A stretch of 64,000 nt of DNA from Aedes albopictus (Eukaryota > Arthropoda > Insecta > Diptera > Culicidae): contig NC_085137.1 in the NCBI RefSeq assembly GCF_035046485.1, positions 445,412,334 to 445,476,333 of the forward strand, written 5' to 3'. The notes under the pieces were generated by a model, which was not told the origin of the DNA, did no database searches, and saw only the letters and a list, made by a program, of their open reading frames with translations. The stretch's first letter is position 1; every line of letters begins with the position of its first letter. The position numbers and the translations under genes were made by a program. This document shows positions 45,516 to 55,773 of this stretch, in pieces.

Positions 45516-48500
45516 TCAATCTTCTATACTTAAAGTGAAATCTAGCTCTTCTACATCGATTCTATTATTAACATTACCATTAACATAGTTGATGTACTTA
45601 ATGAAAATTTTTAGGATTTCGCTTCTTCTTGTCGCTGCAATGTTCTCCATAGCCGGTCGAATGAGATCGTCGAAGGAAAGAGTTTGCCATCCACCGAGAA
45701 TTATCGTTGCTCTTCGTTGTAGCAGTGTCCATGCTGGTGCTACTCGCTGACACTCGCAGAATTTGTGTCGCAAAGTTTCGATGGTAGTTAAGCAGTGCTG
45801 ACAATTTGGGTCATCCGCACGGCCAATGGTGTTCATCAGCTTCCGATGCTCTGTCTTCTCATTGACTAGTAGATAGAGCTCACTGCGTTGCTTCGAAGAA
45901 AGCCTTCTCGATGAAATATTGCGCCAGACTGCTTTCCAGTTCAGTCCCGGCGTATTCCGTTCTACTCTTGGTACTTCGGTTTGATCCAAGTAGAAAAGAT
46001 GAATACTCCCGCTGGTTGGATTTAGTGTCAAGTGGTTTGGAAGTACATTCAACTGCTGGGTTAGCAGTCTGAGGCATGGGAACTCTGTGGTAGGAAGTAC
46101 GTTTTGGGCTTGCAAGGAACGATAGAAGGGCATCGAATTCATTTCGTGAATGTAACGGTTAACGAATAGTGATTTGCTTTTGATTGCAGGGAGATGCAAA
46201 TTCAACCCACCGTTGGCTTTGCTGCGCGCAAGCTGAAACATTGGAATTCGCGCAGGCAGCCCTCGAAACAAGAAGGTTCCCATAGATGCTGCTAGTTTTG
46301 CCGTATGCACACATTGCGGTGGAAGTATAGACGAGAGGTACCATACCTTCGCTGTTATGAAGGTGTTCAGTAGTGTAACCTTCTGTTGGAGGGTAAGGAT
46401 GCGCATGCTGTGCAATCCTATCACTTGTGCGATTTTAGACACCATGTTATCCCAGTTTTGTTTTATCATCACCTTTATAGAGTTGGTGAAGAAAATTCCC
46501 AACACTTTCACATTCTCCACAGTCTGCAGCCCAGGCACAGTTAGTGGTTCCCCGTTGATGAAACCAACATCTATCGCTACTGTCTTTTGGCGATTTAATT
46601 TTGCGCCAGCTACGACCTCGAAGCAATTGAACAGCTGATAAACTTGTTCGATTGTGTTTGTTGAGGTTGCAATTATCGTGATGTCATCAGCGTATGCAAC
46701 ACAAAGATCATTCCCACAAGTCTGCTCGAGCCGTGAGAGTAGAGGCTGGAGATATAGCACAAACAACAGCATCGAAATGGGATCCCCTTGGCGAACGGAT
46801 CGTTGTATAGGGAAAGGTTGAGAAACTCGCCCATTAATAAGCAGTCGCGATGATGACGCAGCAGCCACACGAGAGAGCCAGCCGACAAAGTTTCGGTTGA
46901 TTCCAAGATTCAACAACGTGTGATGCAGGAACTCGTGAGAGACACGATCGAACGCGTGGTCCATGTCGAAAGAAATCAACTTTGCTTTCTGTTTTCTCGT
47001 TATTATCTCAGCCACACGGTCCTTGAGCGAGAGCGTAGCTTGGAAGATTGAGCGATCGTTATTCGTACATTTTTGCGCGTCACTCAAAACACGATGAGAT
47101 CGTAGAATTTGTTCCAGCCGGGCCTTCATCACTCGGCTGAGAATTTTATAGTCCACGTTGAGAAGACTAATCGGACGGAAACTTCTCGCTGTCCCATCGC
47201 CGCCTCTCTTTTTAATTAGCACTATCGTGCCATCTGCAAATTCCGGGGGAAGCTCATTCGTCGTCATAGCTTCGTTCATGACGAAATACAACTCCCGGTA
47301 TATGACATCAAATGTACGATGATAGAATTCTACCGGCAGGCCATCTGAACCAGGCGATTTTCGCTTTTGCGAAGTTCGGATAGCAGTTTTCAGTTCATCG
47401 ATAGTAATCTCGTCCATCATAGCTGTGTTTGCTTCGTCGTTCTCTGGTACTACTCTCTCCACCTCAAACAGCTCCTCCGCATTCTGGCCCGCTTCCACCC
47501 TTGCATATAGGCTCTGGAAATATCGAACCATGTGCTGTTCGATCTCCAGCGTGGATTGGATTTGTTCTCCTTGCTCGTTTCGCAGCTCCGTGATAGTTGT
47601 TTTTTTCCTGCGTCTATCTCCCAACTGGAAAGCGGATATGCTCTCCCCAGCTACGAAAGTCTCGTTGATCCTCATGAAGTTTTGTGAAAAACGGCGCTGT
47701 AGCGCAAGCATTTGCCCTTTTATCCGGTTGATTGATACCAGCATGGCCGGATTTTGATAGTAATTATCATATGCGAGTTTCAATTGCGTATACAAGCGCT
47801 GAAACTCAGCATTGAACACATTGAAGACTTCTCGAGATTTCCAACGAAAAAAACTTTTTATCTTTGGTTTCGCATATGCTATACACCATGTCAACCAGTT
47901 TTGGTAGGCTCTTCGCTGACGAACCCAATATTGCCATCGGATTTGGAATTCGTCGATATTTTCGGTCGTCAATAGGTGAGGCCGGAGGGACCAGAATCCG
48001 CGTCCTTGTTCGCGGCCGAGGTGGGGAAGGCAAATGCGCGTAGTCAGAGCCTTGTGATCTGTGAATGCGCATACATGTGTGGCAGCGTTCCGCAGATGTT
48101 CACACAGTCCAGTGCTTACGTAAATACGGTCGAGCCTCGATGCCGCATTGTGTGTGACGTAAGTGGGTGCTTGTATAGATGGATACAGCTTTATCCACAC
48201 ATCATGGAGCTGTAGCTGTCGAACTACCGCTTGAAGCGCCGGACTTGTATTGGCGCTCGTTGCATCACTCTGACGTAGTACAGAGTTAAAATCGCCAGCG
48301 AGGATGACGTGTTGGGTGTTGAAGCGAAGGTAGTACGAGATGGTCCCATTGAAAAAGCGTTCGCGTTCAGCTCGGGCGGCTGTTCCCGATGGCGCATACA
48401 CGTTGCAGAGAGTCGTGTTCTGTATTCTCAGGGCGACGAGACGACCATCTAGGCTCTTTTCCACATGCGAGAATCGAATGTGCTCTTTGAGCGCTATCGC

Positions 48501-48698
48501 CGTTCCCCGCCTGGCTTGGTCTACATTACAAATTACGGCAAATCCGGGTAGAGATAGCTGCTCGTTCTCCACCTCTTGCAGGAAGATTATGTCCAGATCG
48601 AGAGTTCGGATGAAAGTTCGGAGTGCGTCCAGTTTCGTTGCATTCGTTATGTTGTTGATATTGATGGTGGCAAGGTTGTAGCTGGAGAACTCAGCCAT
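45516..48698 (-). CDS. LINE ORF2: endonuclease and reverse transcriptase
   Basis: 1060 residues, intact. The N-terminal apurinic-type endonuclease has N15, QEVE (E42), GDFNS (D136, N138), SRLD (D190) and FTDH (D214, H215), all catalytic positions of the family. Reverse transcriptase: SPGSDGLPVEFYH (448-460), ISFDMDHAFDRV with D578, RQGDPIS (636-642) and the catalytic YADD (669-672). A cysteine/histidine motif CQHC...H...C lies near the C-terminus. The enzyme nicks target DNA and primes copying of its own RNA at the nick. The start ATG overlaps the ORF1 stop as TAATG, so ORF2 is probably translated by termination-coupled re-initiation. Confidence 0.93.
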   Translation of the reverse strand: MAEFSSYNLATININNITNATKLDALRTFIRTLDLDIIFLQEVENEQLSLPGFAVICNVDQARRGTAIALKEHIRFSHVEKSLDGRLVALRIQNTTLCNVYAPSGTAARAERERFFNGTISYYLRFNTQHVILAGDFNSVLRQSDATSANTSPALQAVVRQLQLHDVWIKLYPSIQAPTYVTHNAASRLDRIYVSTGLCEHLRNAATHVCAFTDHKALTTRICLPHLGREQGRGFWSLRPHLLTTENIDEFQIRWQYWVRQRRAYQNWLTWCIAYAKPKIKSFFRWKSREVFNVFNAEFQRLYTQLKLAYDNYYQNPAMLVSINRIKGQMLALQRRFSQNFMRINETFVAGESISAFQLGDRRRKKTTITELRNEQGEQIQSTLEIEQHMVRYFQSLYARVEAGQNAEELFEVERVVPENDEANTAMMDEITIDELKTAIRTSQKRKSPGSDGLPVEFYHRTFDVIYRELYFVMNEAMTTNELPPEFADGTIVLIKKRGGDGTARSFRPISLLNVDYKILSRVMKARLEQILRSHRVLSDAQKCTNNDRSIFQATLSLKDRVAEIITRKQKAKLISFDMDHAFDRVSHEFLHHTLLNLGINRNFVGWLSRVAAASSSRLLINGRVSQPFPIQRSVRQGDPISMLLFVLYLQPLLSRLEQTCGNDLCVAYADDITIIATSTNTIEQVYQLFNCFEVVAGAKLNRQKTVAIDVGFINGEPLTVPGLQTVENVKVLGIFFTNSIKVMIKQNWDNMVSKIAQVIGLHSMRILTLQQKVTLLNTFITAKVWYLSSILPPQCVHTAKLAASMGTFLFRGLPARIPMFQLARSKANGGLNLHLPAIKSKSLFVNRYIHEMNSMPFYRSLQAQNVLPTTEFPCLRLLTQQLNVLPNHLTLNPTSGSIHLFYLDQTEVPRVERNTPGLNWKAVWRNISSRRLSSKQRSELYLLVNEKTEHRKLMNTIGRADDPNCQHCLTTIETLRHKFCECQRVAPAWTLLQRRATIILGGWQTLSFDDLIRPAMENIAATRRSEILKIFIKYINYVNGNVNNRIDVEELDFTLSIED

Positions 48699-49822
48699 TA
48701 GTTCGCTTCGGACCCCCCTTCCCGGCCGTTGTTGTGATTTTCTTCCACACGAGGCTTTTTGCCTGGCGGACGGGTTCGGAGATGTCGTTTGGAACTGGAT
48801 GAGCCGACAGACGAGTCTGTTTCGTTACCATCTGATATTCCACTAGCTGATTTACGAATTGTAGCGCTGGTGGCAGAAGGCTGTTGAACTGCTGCTGCGG
48901 TCACTGACCCGCCTCCCGAAGGGAGATTTTGTTCGTTGGAGGCTGATGACGCTGGGGGCTGCTGTAGTTTTTGTTGCTGAACTGGTTTCGGCGGCGGCAT
49001 GACTTCTGTCTGCACCGAGACGATGTTCGTTGCGTTCGCTTTGAAAGCGGTTGGTGTTCGGGTTTTGTTGTTCTGGTTTGCACTGGCAGTAATTGTCATT
49101 TGGCCAGCATTAGCGCTGGGATTATTCATCTGCTTTGCAGCGTCGGCGTACGACTTTTGCACAAGCAGTTTTTTGTTTTGGACGCAAGTTAGCCCAACAT
49201 GAACGTAATCACGGCAATGCCTACATGTGTTACGCTGTCCAAAATAGCCAACCGCAGTCAGCTCACCGTCTATCGTAACCCATGATTCGATGTTGTGTTT
49301 TACAATCATCTTTACGATGCGAACGCCGGTGCAAATGCCTGGAAAGTCGACATCGGCTCCACTTCGTTGTTCGCGTATTTCGATTACTTCGCCGTACTTT
49401 CCAAGGAATTCGGCGATTTTTTCATCCGACACGTCTTCGGACAGGTCGTAGAGTCTCACTTTCACTGCTCCGTCCTCTAGCGTGATTCGCAAGGGATACT
49501 TCTTCCCGTCGACAGAAATCTCGTGTTGGTTGTCGTGTTCTTCACAAACACGTTGCGCTAGTGCTAGATCGACGACTTTTACGAACGTAACACCAAGCGC
49601 TCTACTGTTCTGAATTCGTAGCACTTCACCCGGTTTTAGACCCAGAACGGTCGCACAAAACTTGTGGACTTTGACTAGGTCCGGTTTCTTCGGCACATTC
49701 GAAAAATCGATCCGAAACGAGTTCTCCCGCCGGCCCATCACGGAGATGTTTGATGCACATCGACAACGAACGGTAGATCGAAAAAAAATGTAACTGTCAA
49801 TTAGCTTGTGTTCGACTTCCAC
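48698..49822 (-). CDS. LINE ORF1: RNA-binding Gag-like protein
   Basis: Up to 374 residues. A second ATG at codon 29 (MGRRENSFRIDFS) is an equally plausible start because the conserved-looking part begins there. The middle (about 90-190) looks like an RNA-recognition fold (VKVRLYDLSEDVSDEKIAEFL...). One zinc knuckle follows, CRHCRDYVHVGLTC, then a basic, Q/S/T-rich tail with KKPRV. Such proteins coat the element RNA and escort it to the nucleus. Its TAA stop shares a base with the ORF2 ATG (48698). Confidence 0.88.
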   Translation of the reverse strand: MEVEHKLIDSYIFFRSTVRCRCASNISVMGRRENSFRIDFSNVPKKPDLVKVHKFCATVLGLKPGEVLRIQNSRALGVTFVKVVDLALAQRVCEEHDNQHEISVDGKKYPLRITLEDGAVKVRLYDLSEDVSDEKIAEFLGKYGEVIEIREQRSGADVDFPGICTGVRIVKMIVKHNIESWVTIDGELTAVGYFGQRNTCRHCRDYVHVGLTCVQNKKLLVQKSYADAAKQMNNPSANAGQMTITASANQNNKTRTPTAFKANATNIVSVQTEVMPPPKPVQQQKLQQPPASSASNEQNLPSGGGSVTAAAVQQPSATSATIRKSASGISDGNETDSSVGSSSSKRHLRTRPPGKKPRVEENHNNGREGGSEAN

Positions 49823-49916
49823 GGAACGATAGCAAAAACGCGTCTGTTCAGCTCGGAAGTTGAGCGCTCACTCAACATATTGCAAAACAACATCCGAGCA
49901 AATACGATTTTGTACT

Positions 49917-50181
49917 GGGGTCTCCAGTCAGTTCGGATCGCCAATCCGGAGACGGCGAGTTCGATTCCCGTTCCAGTCGAGAAAAATTTCTCGACTCCCA
50001 GGGCATAGTTCATCATTGTACTTGCCTCACAATGTAGAAATTCATGCAATGGCAGGCAAAAAAAGCCCTTCAATTAATAACTGTGGAAGTGCTCAAAGAA
50101 CACTAAGTCGAAGTGAGGCAGGCCAAGTTCCAGTGGGAACGTAAAGCCATAAAGAAGAAGAAGAAAAAGAAGAAGACAATA
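49917..50181 (+). mobile_element. SINE, Feilai-like, tRNA-derived
   Basis: A tRNA-related head with B-box GAGTTCGATTCCCG (about 49962) is followed by a conserved body (TCGACTCCCAGGGCATA, AATAACTGTGGAAGTGCTC, AGAACACTAAGTCG, CCAGTGGGAACGTAA). It ends in an AAG/GAA-rich tail near 50155-50178. The body closely resembles the Feilai SINE of Aedes as I remember it. Transcribed by RNA polymerase III and moved by LINE enzymes. The A-box side is weak, so the 5' end may be slightly truncated against the LINE. Confidence 0.8.
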
Positions 50182-50222
50182 AACATTAAACTTTTTGAAG
50201 TGTTGTTTCTAAAATTCATCTA

Positions 50223-50714
50223 GGGTGCGGGCACCGGTTTTGGCCAGTCTAAGGGAAATCATTTTTATAAAAATAATCAATAATCCTATGAAAACAACCA
50301 ATGTGTCAAATGAAAGGTTTCAATTTATATTTTGAAGGAAAAATGCAGAAATCAAGCCAATACTTGATTTTTATATTAAAAGTGGCACTGGCCAAAATAG
50401 AAGCACTGCCGCAGTTTAGGCCATATTTTTGAGATTGGTTTCTATTTTGGCCAATCACATGTATTTCTTATGGGAGTGGCCAAATTAGAAGCACCCTGGC
50501 CAAAACAGATATATGGGAGCTGGTTTTTTAAGGAAATATTTTTTTTTCTTCCAGTTTTTAATCAAAATGTGTGGTTTTCACAGCTATACAATACAACATA
50601 TTGTATTAGGATCTACTATAGTAAAAAATAAATTTACGCCGATTTAGATCGCAACAGGCTCAATACCGCACTATGGCCAAAACTCCGAACTGGCCAAAAC
50701 TGAAGCTTCTACCC
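50223..50714 (+). mobile_element. Interspersed repeat with TTTTGGCC ends, TA-flanked
   Basis: 492 bp between TA dinucleotides. Left end GGGTGCGGGCACCGGTTTTG; right end, inverted, GGGTAGAAGCTTCAGTTTTG. The related copy at 39215-39678 is in reverse orientation. Non-coding. Confidence 0.75.
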
Positions 50715-50716
50715 TA

Positions 50717-51212
50717 TATAAAGCCTGTATCCGCAATAATCGGGACACAGAAGTACGGCTTTAGCTCTGTAATGAATCGTTAAAATAGGCCAAATAATTG
50801 ACTGAGAACTCTTTGGTGTATGTTTATCATTTGTGCCAAATTTAATAAAAATCGATGCATTACTTTTAACTGTGAATGAAAAACAACAGACGTGGTTTTA
50901 AGCATTTTTTTTTTCATAGTGATTACGGCGGTAGCACACTGTGCTTATGTTCTAACACCGCACCCTTTCCCTACGTTTGCTTCTATGAGCCTCTATTTTT
51001 GTTTCAACACACAGAAGTACGTAGGCATATCGTGGGCCAAGTCGACACTGTTTTGGCCTGCGTTGAACAAAAATAGTTTTAATAAAAGTTTCCCCTTTTT
51101 TCTTTTTGCCAATTGTTTTTTTTTTTGTAGTATGGTCCATGTATTTAGTTAGGTACTTGTCACTTTGTCAGTTATTCGAAGTAGATCTCCAATATGTAGT
51201 CAATAAGTCAAT
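50717..51212. other. Non-coding stretch, nothing recognised
   Basis: The two overlapping plus-strand open frames of 66 and 86 residues and the minus-strand one show no motif. They are rich in F/L from poly-T runs. Confidence 0.45.
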
Positions 51213-51215
51213 TAA

Positions 51216-51363
51216 GGGTCTGTTCCAATTGGCGAATTAAAATTAATTTTTACTTAAATTTGACAGTTCGACACTTAAACTTGACAGTTCTCCTAGGGAA
51301 ATAATCATCGAACTGTCAAGTTTAAGTGAAAATTAATTTTAATTCTCCAATTGGAACAGACCC
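51216..51363. mobile_element. Harbinger-type MITE, 148 bp, copy 3
   Basis: Ends GGGTCTGTTCCAATTGGC and near complement, TAA on both sides (51213-51215, 51364-51366). Same length as copies 1 and 2. Here the terminal box reads TTCCAATTGG instead of TGTCAATTGG in both arms, so the change is symmetrical. Confidence 0.9.
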
Positions 51364-51759
51364 TAAGTCATTCTGATCTGTTCTTATTATTATTAATATT
51401 TATTAAAGACACTTTACCACTTATGTGGCATTCGTGTCTGTGATCTGTTCTATCATAGCAGCTTTAGTCTTTGCTTTATTGAAGTGTAGTTTTATTGGAA
51501 ATATGCTGAATATCGTTATTAAAAAGAGACGTCTGGAACTGTGTCCTGCTAGTTGTTCGTCATGCACATACGTCATGTCTTAATAATGCCTAGGAGATTA
51601 ACGAAAACACGTGTGTTCGGTCAGATGTCCGTTGCGTAGAAAGTCAAGGAAAATAGGTTTCTTTATTGTCAGTTGTTATGTAAGCCTCGCTTGAAGCACT
51701 TCCCGTGAGAACCCTGTCATCTGTACACCAACTAATCCGTATCTTCGTACACAGCTAAA
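51364..51759. other. Non-coding stretch, nothing recognised
   Basis: AT-rich sequence between two transposons without recognisable features. Confidence 0.4.
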
Positions 51760-51767
51760 TACTATAC

Positions 51768-53040
51768 CAGCGTTTCTCAAACTAAGGGTCGCGACCCATT
51801 GGTGGGTCGCGGGCTGATTTTTGGTGGGTCGCGTGGTCTTTCTTAAATTATGCCGAATGTTATTGCTAGCCATTTTCTAATTTTCGAATACTCCCTTGGA
51901 AAATCCATTTCAAGAAGAGTTATTTCTAGAATTTCGGTTTCTGCTTAATTCTTTTCAAAATGTTGTATTATAAGTCTTGTGTGAAGTATATTGAATGTTG
52001 AAACTACTGTTCTTGAAACGATTCCGAAACTATGAGTTTTCAATTGGAAGTTTTAAGCATAGATAAACAGACTTTACACTCCGCTCGCTTCTTATCGAAC
52101 ACCGCTTTAACGGTTGATTCAAACAATCGGGAGTTGGTCAATTGACCACTCGCGTCGTTGGTATTGTTTTTGCTACTGTTTGACGTTTGCTCACTTCCGC
52201 CACCTAGTGGTGGTCCGGCCAAGTAGCATTAACATTAGCGATTGCGTTTTCGTAACGATTTTTTAATGAAATTTGTTCGAAGTGTTACGTTTGTTTCTCT
52301 GTGTTTTGAAATTTGGGTGAAATTTTAGATTTTATTTGTGTTCTTGATAAAAACAGTTCAAGTTGTTGCTTGCGTTAGCATTTTGTGGTTGACTTACAGG
52401 CCAGTTTCAGCAGTAAAAATATCAAAATTTAGAAATACCAAAAACTAGCAAAAAAATTACCGAACTTCGACAAGAAACCTTCTCTTCAACGAACTTCAGT
52501 AAAGTTAAACTTCTTTAAAATTCCGATGAAAGTCGATCATTTGAACTTAAACGGAACAACTGAAAAGTGATCCCAATAAAATTGGAAATAAAATAAGTGT
52601 GAATGAAGAATATTATTAAAAATTTTAAGAGGACTCATCTGACCATGCAGCAGTACTAGAATTCTAAAAACTACTTGATGTTCACCCACTTGCTGTGAAT
52701 ATCTGTAGTATTTTCAACCGAGATTTAATTTTAAAGTGCTGCAAAAACTTGAAATCCTATTTCAAATTTTTAAGACTAAGAGTTAACTGGTGCTGCAAAC
52801 TTGTTCATCTTAACCTTTCTTAGACTTTTGCAAAAAAAAACTATAAAAGCACTATACATAGATTGAGAGCTACGTCACGTAAGTTTATCACAACCTATGG
52901 AAGTGATTAAATGTATTTATTTGAAGGCAGTCCAAATTTGCAAAAAAAAAACTTATTTTATAAATTTTCGTGCTGGTGGGTCGCCAAATTCTTTAAAAAT
53001 CAAAAGTGGGTCGCAAGCTGAAAAAGTTTGAGAACCCCTG
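51768..53040. mobile_element. Non-autonomous hAT element
   Basis: 1273 bp with ends CAGCGTTTCTCAAACTAAGG and, inverted, CAGGGGTTCTCAAACTTTTT. The exact 8-bp target duplication TACTATAC lies at 51760-51767 and 53041-53048. Subterminal GGTGGGTCGC words are repeated near both ends. No transposase frame is present. A CACAGA-family MITE has inserted at 52058-52303. Confidence 0.93.
52058..52303 (+). mobile_element. MITE, CACAGA family, copy D, nested in the hAT element
   Basis: 246 bp with a degenerate left end CATAGATAAACAGACTTTAC and right end AGTGTTACGTTTGTTTCTC-TGTG. It has the conserved core GTTTGACGTTTGCTCACTTC. The flanks TTTTAAG and TTTTGAA suggest a decayed 7-bp duplication. Confidence 0.75.
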
Positions 53041-53048
53041 TACTATAC

Positions 53049-53640
53049 TGTCAACCGGCGAAAAGCCTATGGGTAAATATTAAAAAAATGAATAATTATG
53101 CTGTCTAGCGCGTTGTTTTCTATCGGCCACTATTTTAGTCTAGTCCCAACTGCAAGCTTTTTTCCAATCTTATCGTCAATTGTCTTCTAGATACCCCACG
53201 CAATTGATGAGTAGTGAGTTCAATGCAGAGATCCCCCACCCCCCCTCACACTCCCAAATTGTGGTAGGCTCCCGCTAAACCTTGCAAACCAGACCCACCC
53301 CCAGCCAGTTCTAGCAGATGTGGACAAACCGGTGCTCAACGTGCTCTCCCATCGTGGCAACATCAAATATGTGGACTGTACAACAATAGTAGTTTTAATG
53401 AAATGAATACTAAGAATTTAGGCCGACACTCGAAGTCACGAACTTTACAGTGCTAGTTGAGTAAATACACGAAAGATGGGTAGCAACAAATGTGCACAAA
53501 CAGATGCATAACAATATATATGCATGTAAAAAAAGGCCGCAACTATCCATGGTGAATTTAAAATAATGACAACGTAAATATAATGGAACAGACTCACCGA
53601 ATTTAGCTCCAAAATGCCCCCTAGACGATGGTATTGTTCA
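53049..53640. other. Non-coding stretch
   Basis: Contains GCAGATGTGGAC near 53322, a word also found in the LINE 3' fragment at 31610, so part may be a LINE relic. No genes. Confidence 0.35.
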
Positions 53641-53643
53641 CTC

Positions 53644-54712
53644 TACACTGAGACGATTTTCCGTATATTTTTTATGTGTGAAACTACATAGATTTTTGCA
53701 ATTTGTCTTCACCTTTACAAAATATGTAAGGCGTAAATAAAAAGTATAAGCGTCTCCACAAATAACTTATATGTATAGAATCACATACATTTTATGTAGC
53801 TCTTTAAATAAAGTTTATGTGTGGGGTTTATAACGTTTATGTTTGGCGGAGCATGGAAATTATATGTGGGGAATGTATGAAAATTATAATAAAAATAATA
53901 AATGCATCCACGTGTTTTTGTTTTGTTTCATTATTTTATTTTGTTTTATATTGTATTTGTTTATTCAAAGTTATCAAATTTGAGATTTTTAAACACTTTC
54001 GAACACATGAATCGCCATGATGATCTTGTCCTTCACCTACTGGTTTGCCTCCTCCGGTTCTTCATAGGAATGGGACGAATTCTCATATAATGAATCCTCT
54101 GTTTCCTTCGCGAGGGTTGCGGCAACTGCTGTCGGTTCTCCTCCATCTACCAGTGCGAGTTTACCCAAAGTTGTCGCCTTTTGATTCCCCGGGGAAGGTA
54201 ACATTTTCTTCCAGCACCCATTTTCTTCTGGATGAAACTTCTCCCGATGAATTATTGGAAAACCGCTGCTTCTCTTCCCGCACATTTATACATTTAGCTG
54301 AAACGATAAAAAAACTTATTATTATACAAAAAATAGTATTATGAAACTAATATTTACCTCCAACAAACGGATATAACATTCACCGTAGAACTCGATGAAG
54401 TTCACTGCACATGATTCGGCACAAGATGGCTGTTTCAGGCTTGCTATATTTGATTGAGTCTCCCAAACTTCAAAACTATGTGTGAGAATATATAATTTTT
54501 AACTATAACATCTCATCTTTAATTTTGATGTTTGCGCACACATAAATGAAAAAGGTTGCGTATATATGTTTAATAGGGTACCTTATAAAACCGAAATAGG
54601 GTGATATAATGTGTATATCAGTACTTATAAAAATAACGATTGCAATGTCTTATACATTTTATAATCTGAACCTGTATAAACTTTAACTTTGCAATTTTGT
54701 CAGTGTATGTAG
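53644..54712. mobile_element. AT-rich repeat with TACACTGA ends, carrying a gene remnant
   Basis: Short inverted ends TACACTGA (53644) and TCAGTGTA near 54705. A word shared with 28144 (CATAGATTTTTGCAATTTG) and many GTATAT/TATGTGTG words sit near both ends. The termini are short, so the boundaries are tentative. The centre holds a spliced-looking minus-strand gene piece. Confidence 0.45.
54037..54475 (-). pseudogene. Gene remnant with a 60-bp intron
   Basis: On the minus strand an open block (54475-54358, about 39 codons, S-C-A-E-S-C-A-V-N-F-I-E-F-Y-G-E-C-Y) follows an acceptor-like CACATAG. It ends GTTGGAG before GTAAAT and is followed by a 60-bp intron with a polypyrimidine TTTCAG acceptor (54298). 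The second block reads three codons, then a TAA immediately followed by an ATG, and stays open for 82 codons to a stop at 54037 (acidic tail EETED/EEPEE-like). I recognise no family. It may be a captured host gene fragment or a decayed transposon gene. Confidence 0.35.
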
Positions 54713-54756
54713 CCACGCGTTGTACAAAATGAACCTGAAATGACAAGAAGACAGTG

Positions 54757-54787
54757 GGCCGCCAAACTCCACAAAATGGCGGCCCGC
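54757..54787. repeat. GC-rich hairpin
   Basis: GGGCCGCCA and TGGCGGCCC form a 9-bp stem with a 13-base loop in an otherwise AT-rich stretch (54716-55191) that holds nothing else recognisable. Confidence 0.6.
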
Positions 54788-55191
54788 AAATTTTAGTATT
54801 CTGTTTATAGCATTGTTGAGCATCATAGAGAGCATAATTTATATTCAGTTTTAAATATAGTTTCTTGTTACTATGCTAAGAAATAGAGAGATTCAAAAGT
54901 TTTTTTTTCTTCCTGCACCAGCGAACTTCTTGAGTGAACAGCATTCAACATCTAAAATTTAGATTCTAAATTGTTCATTCACTAATGCGATTTTCTTATC
55001 ACCCTGCCCTGTCTTAACTAGAAGATATAAGTAATGCAGAGACATCCCACATGCACTCTTGCATTACATAATAAGGTTGGACCCTGCTGCAATCAATGTC
55101 GTTATGCTATCCACTCCTGAGTTTATAGTTGCTATAAAAATAATTTCGAAGAAGTGAAAAAGAATAGTACGAATCTACTTGTTAATAAAAT

Positions 55192-55260
55192 GCTGCTACT
55201 ATTACTATTACTACTACTCCTACTACTACTACTAACTACTAGTACTAATACTACTATCAA
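55192..55260. repeat. (ACT)n trinucleotide microsatellite
   Basis: About 20 imperfect TAC/ACT units, interrupted by CCT and AGT variants. Confidence 0.9.
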
Positions 55261-55596
55261 AAGTGCAATGAGTGATCGTTGGCTTCCTAGTCTTGTTAGT
55301 AGTTGGAGGGTTAGTATAGACTGGTAATAAGTCCTGTCGGTCGCCCCAGCACTGCGCGTAATCAACTGTTGTTAGATCATGCGACAGCAATTAAGCGTAT
55401 GCTGGAGGCATGACAAATCAAGCGTTTAAATTAAAGTCAATAAAGCAATGGTATAATTATTCAGATTCTATTTTAGTTTAATTTTGTAAAGAAATGCTTT
55501 AATTCAAAACCTAGTTACTTTCAAATACTATTCCATTTACTATTTCACTAATTTTCGTTACTATATTTAATTTAGCTAATCTATAATTATAAAAGA

Positions 55597-55716
55597 TGTA
55601 GTATCATGTATAGATTAATCAAGTAGGTCATGAATTAGGGATTAGACAGATAGAAGGATCTTTGTTAATAAATCATTCTGTTCCCAACCGCCAATCACTG
55701 AAGTCGTTTCACTACA
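55597..55716 (+). repeat. 5' LTR of the inner gypsy element
   Basis: 120 bp, unusually short, with AATAAA at 55667-55672. Confidence 0.95.
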
Positions 55717-55720
55717 GATT

Positions 55721-55733
55721 TCAGAAGTGGGAT
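55721..55733 (+). promoter_or_regulatory. Primer-binding site, tRNA-Leu type
   Basis: TCAGAAGTGGGAT is complementary to the ATCCCACTTCTGA stretch near the 3' end of tRNA-Leu(CAA), from memory. It begins four bases after the LTR and does not include the usual TGG, so the terminal CACCA of the tRNA would not pair. Confidence 0.65.
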
Positions 55734-55773
55734 ACATTTTTTTCGCCTTCGAGGAGAAAATCGTCTGTTCACG

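Larger units (their letters stand above)
45445..49915 (-). mobile_element. Full-length non-LTR retrotransposon (LINE)
   Basis: Read on the minus strand: a leader of roughly 100-180 bases, ORF1, ORF2, a short 3' UTR and an A-rich tail (T-rich at 45445-45461 on the plus strand). Both ORFs are open over their full length. The reverse transcriptase wording (FRPISLLNVDYKILSRVM) and an RRM-like ORF1 with one zinc knuckle suggest the L1/Tx1 group, a tentative placement. The 5' boundary next to the SINE at 49917 is not exact and I found no clean target duplication. Confidence 0.85.

Noticed and set aside
50876..51152. Overlapping F/L-rich open frames suggesting a membrane protein
   Set aside because: The hydrophobicity stems from poly-T runs; no start context, and no similarity that I recognise.
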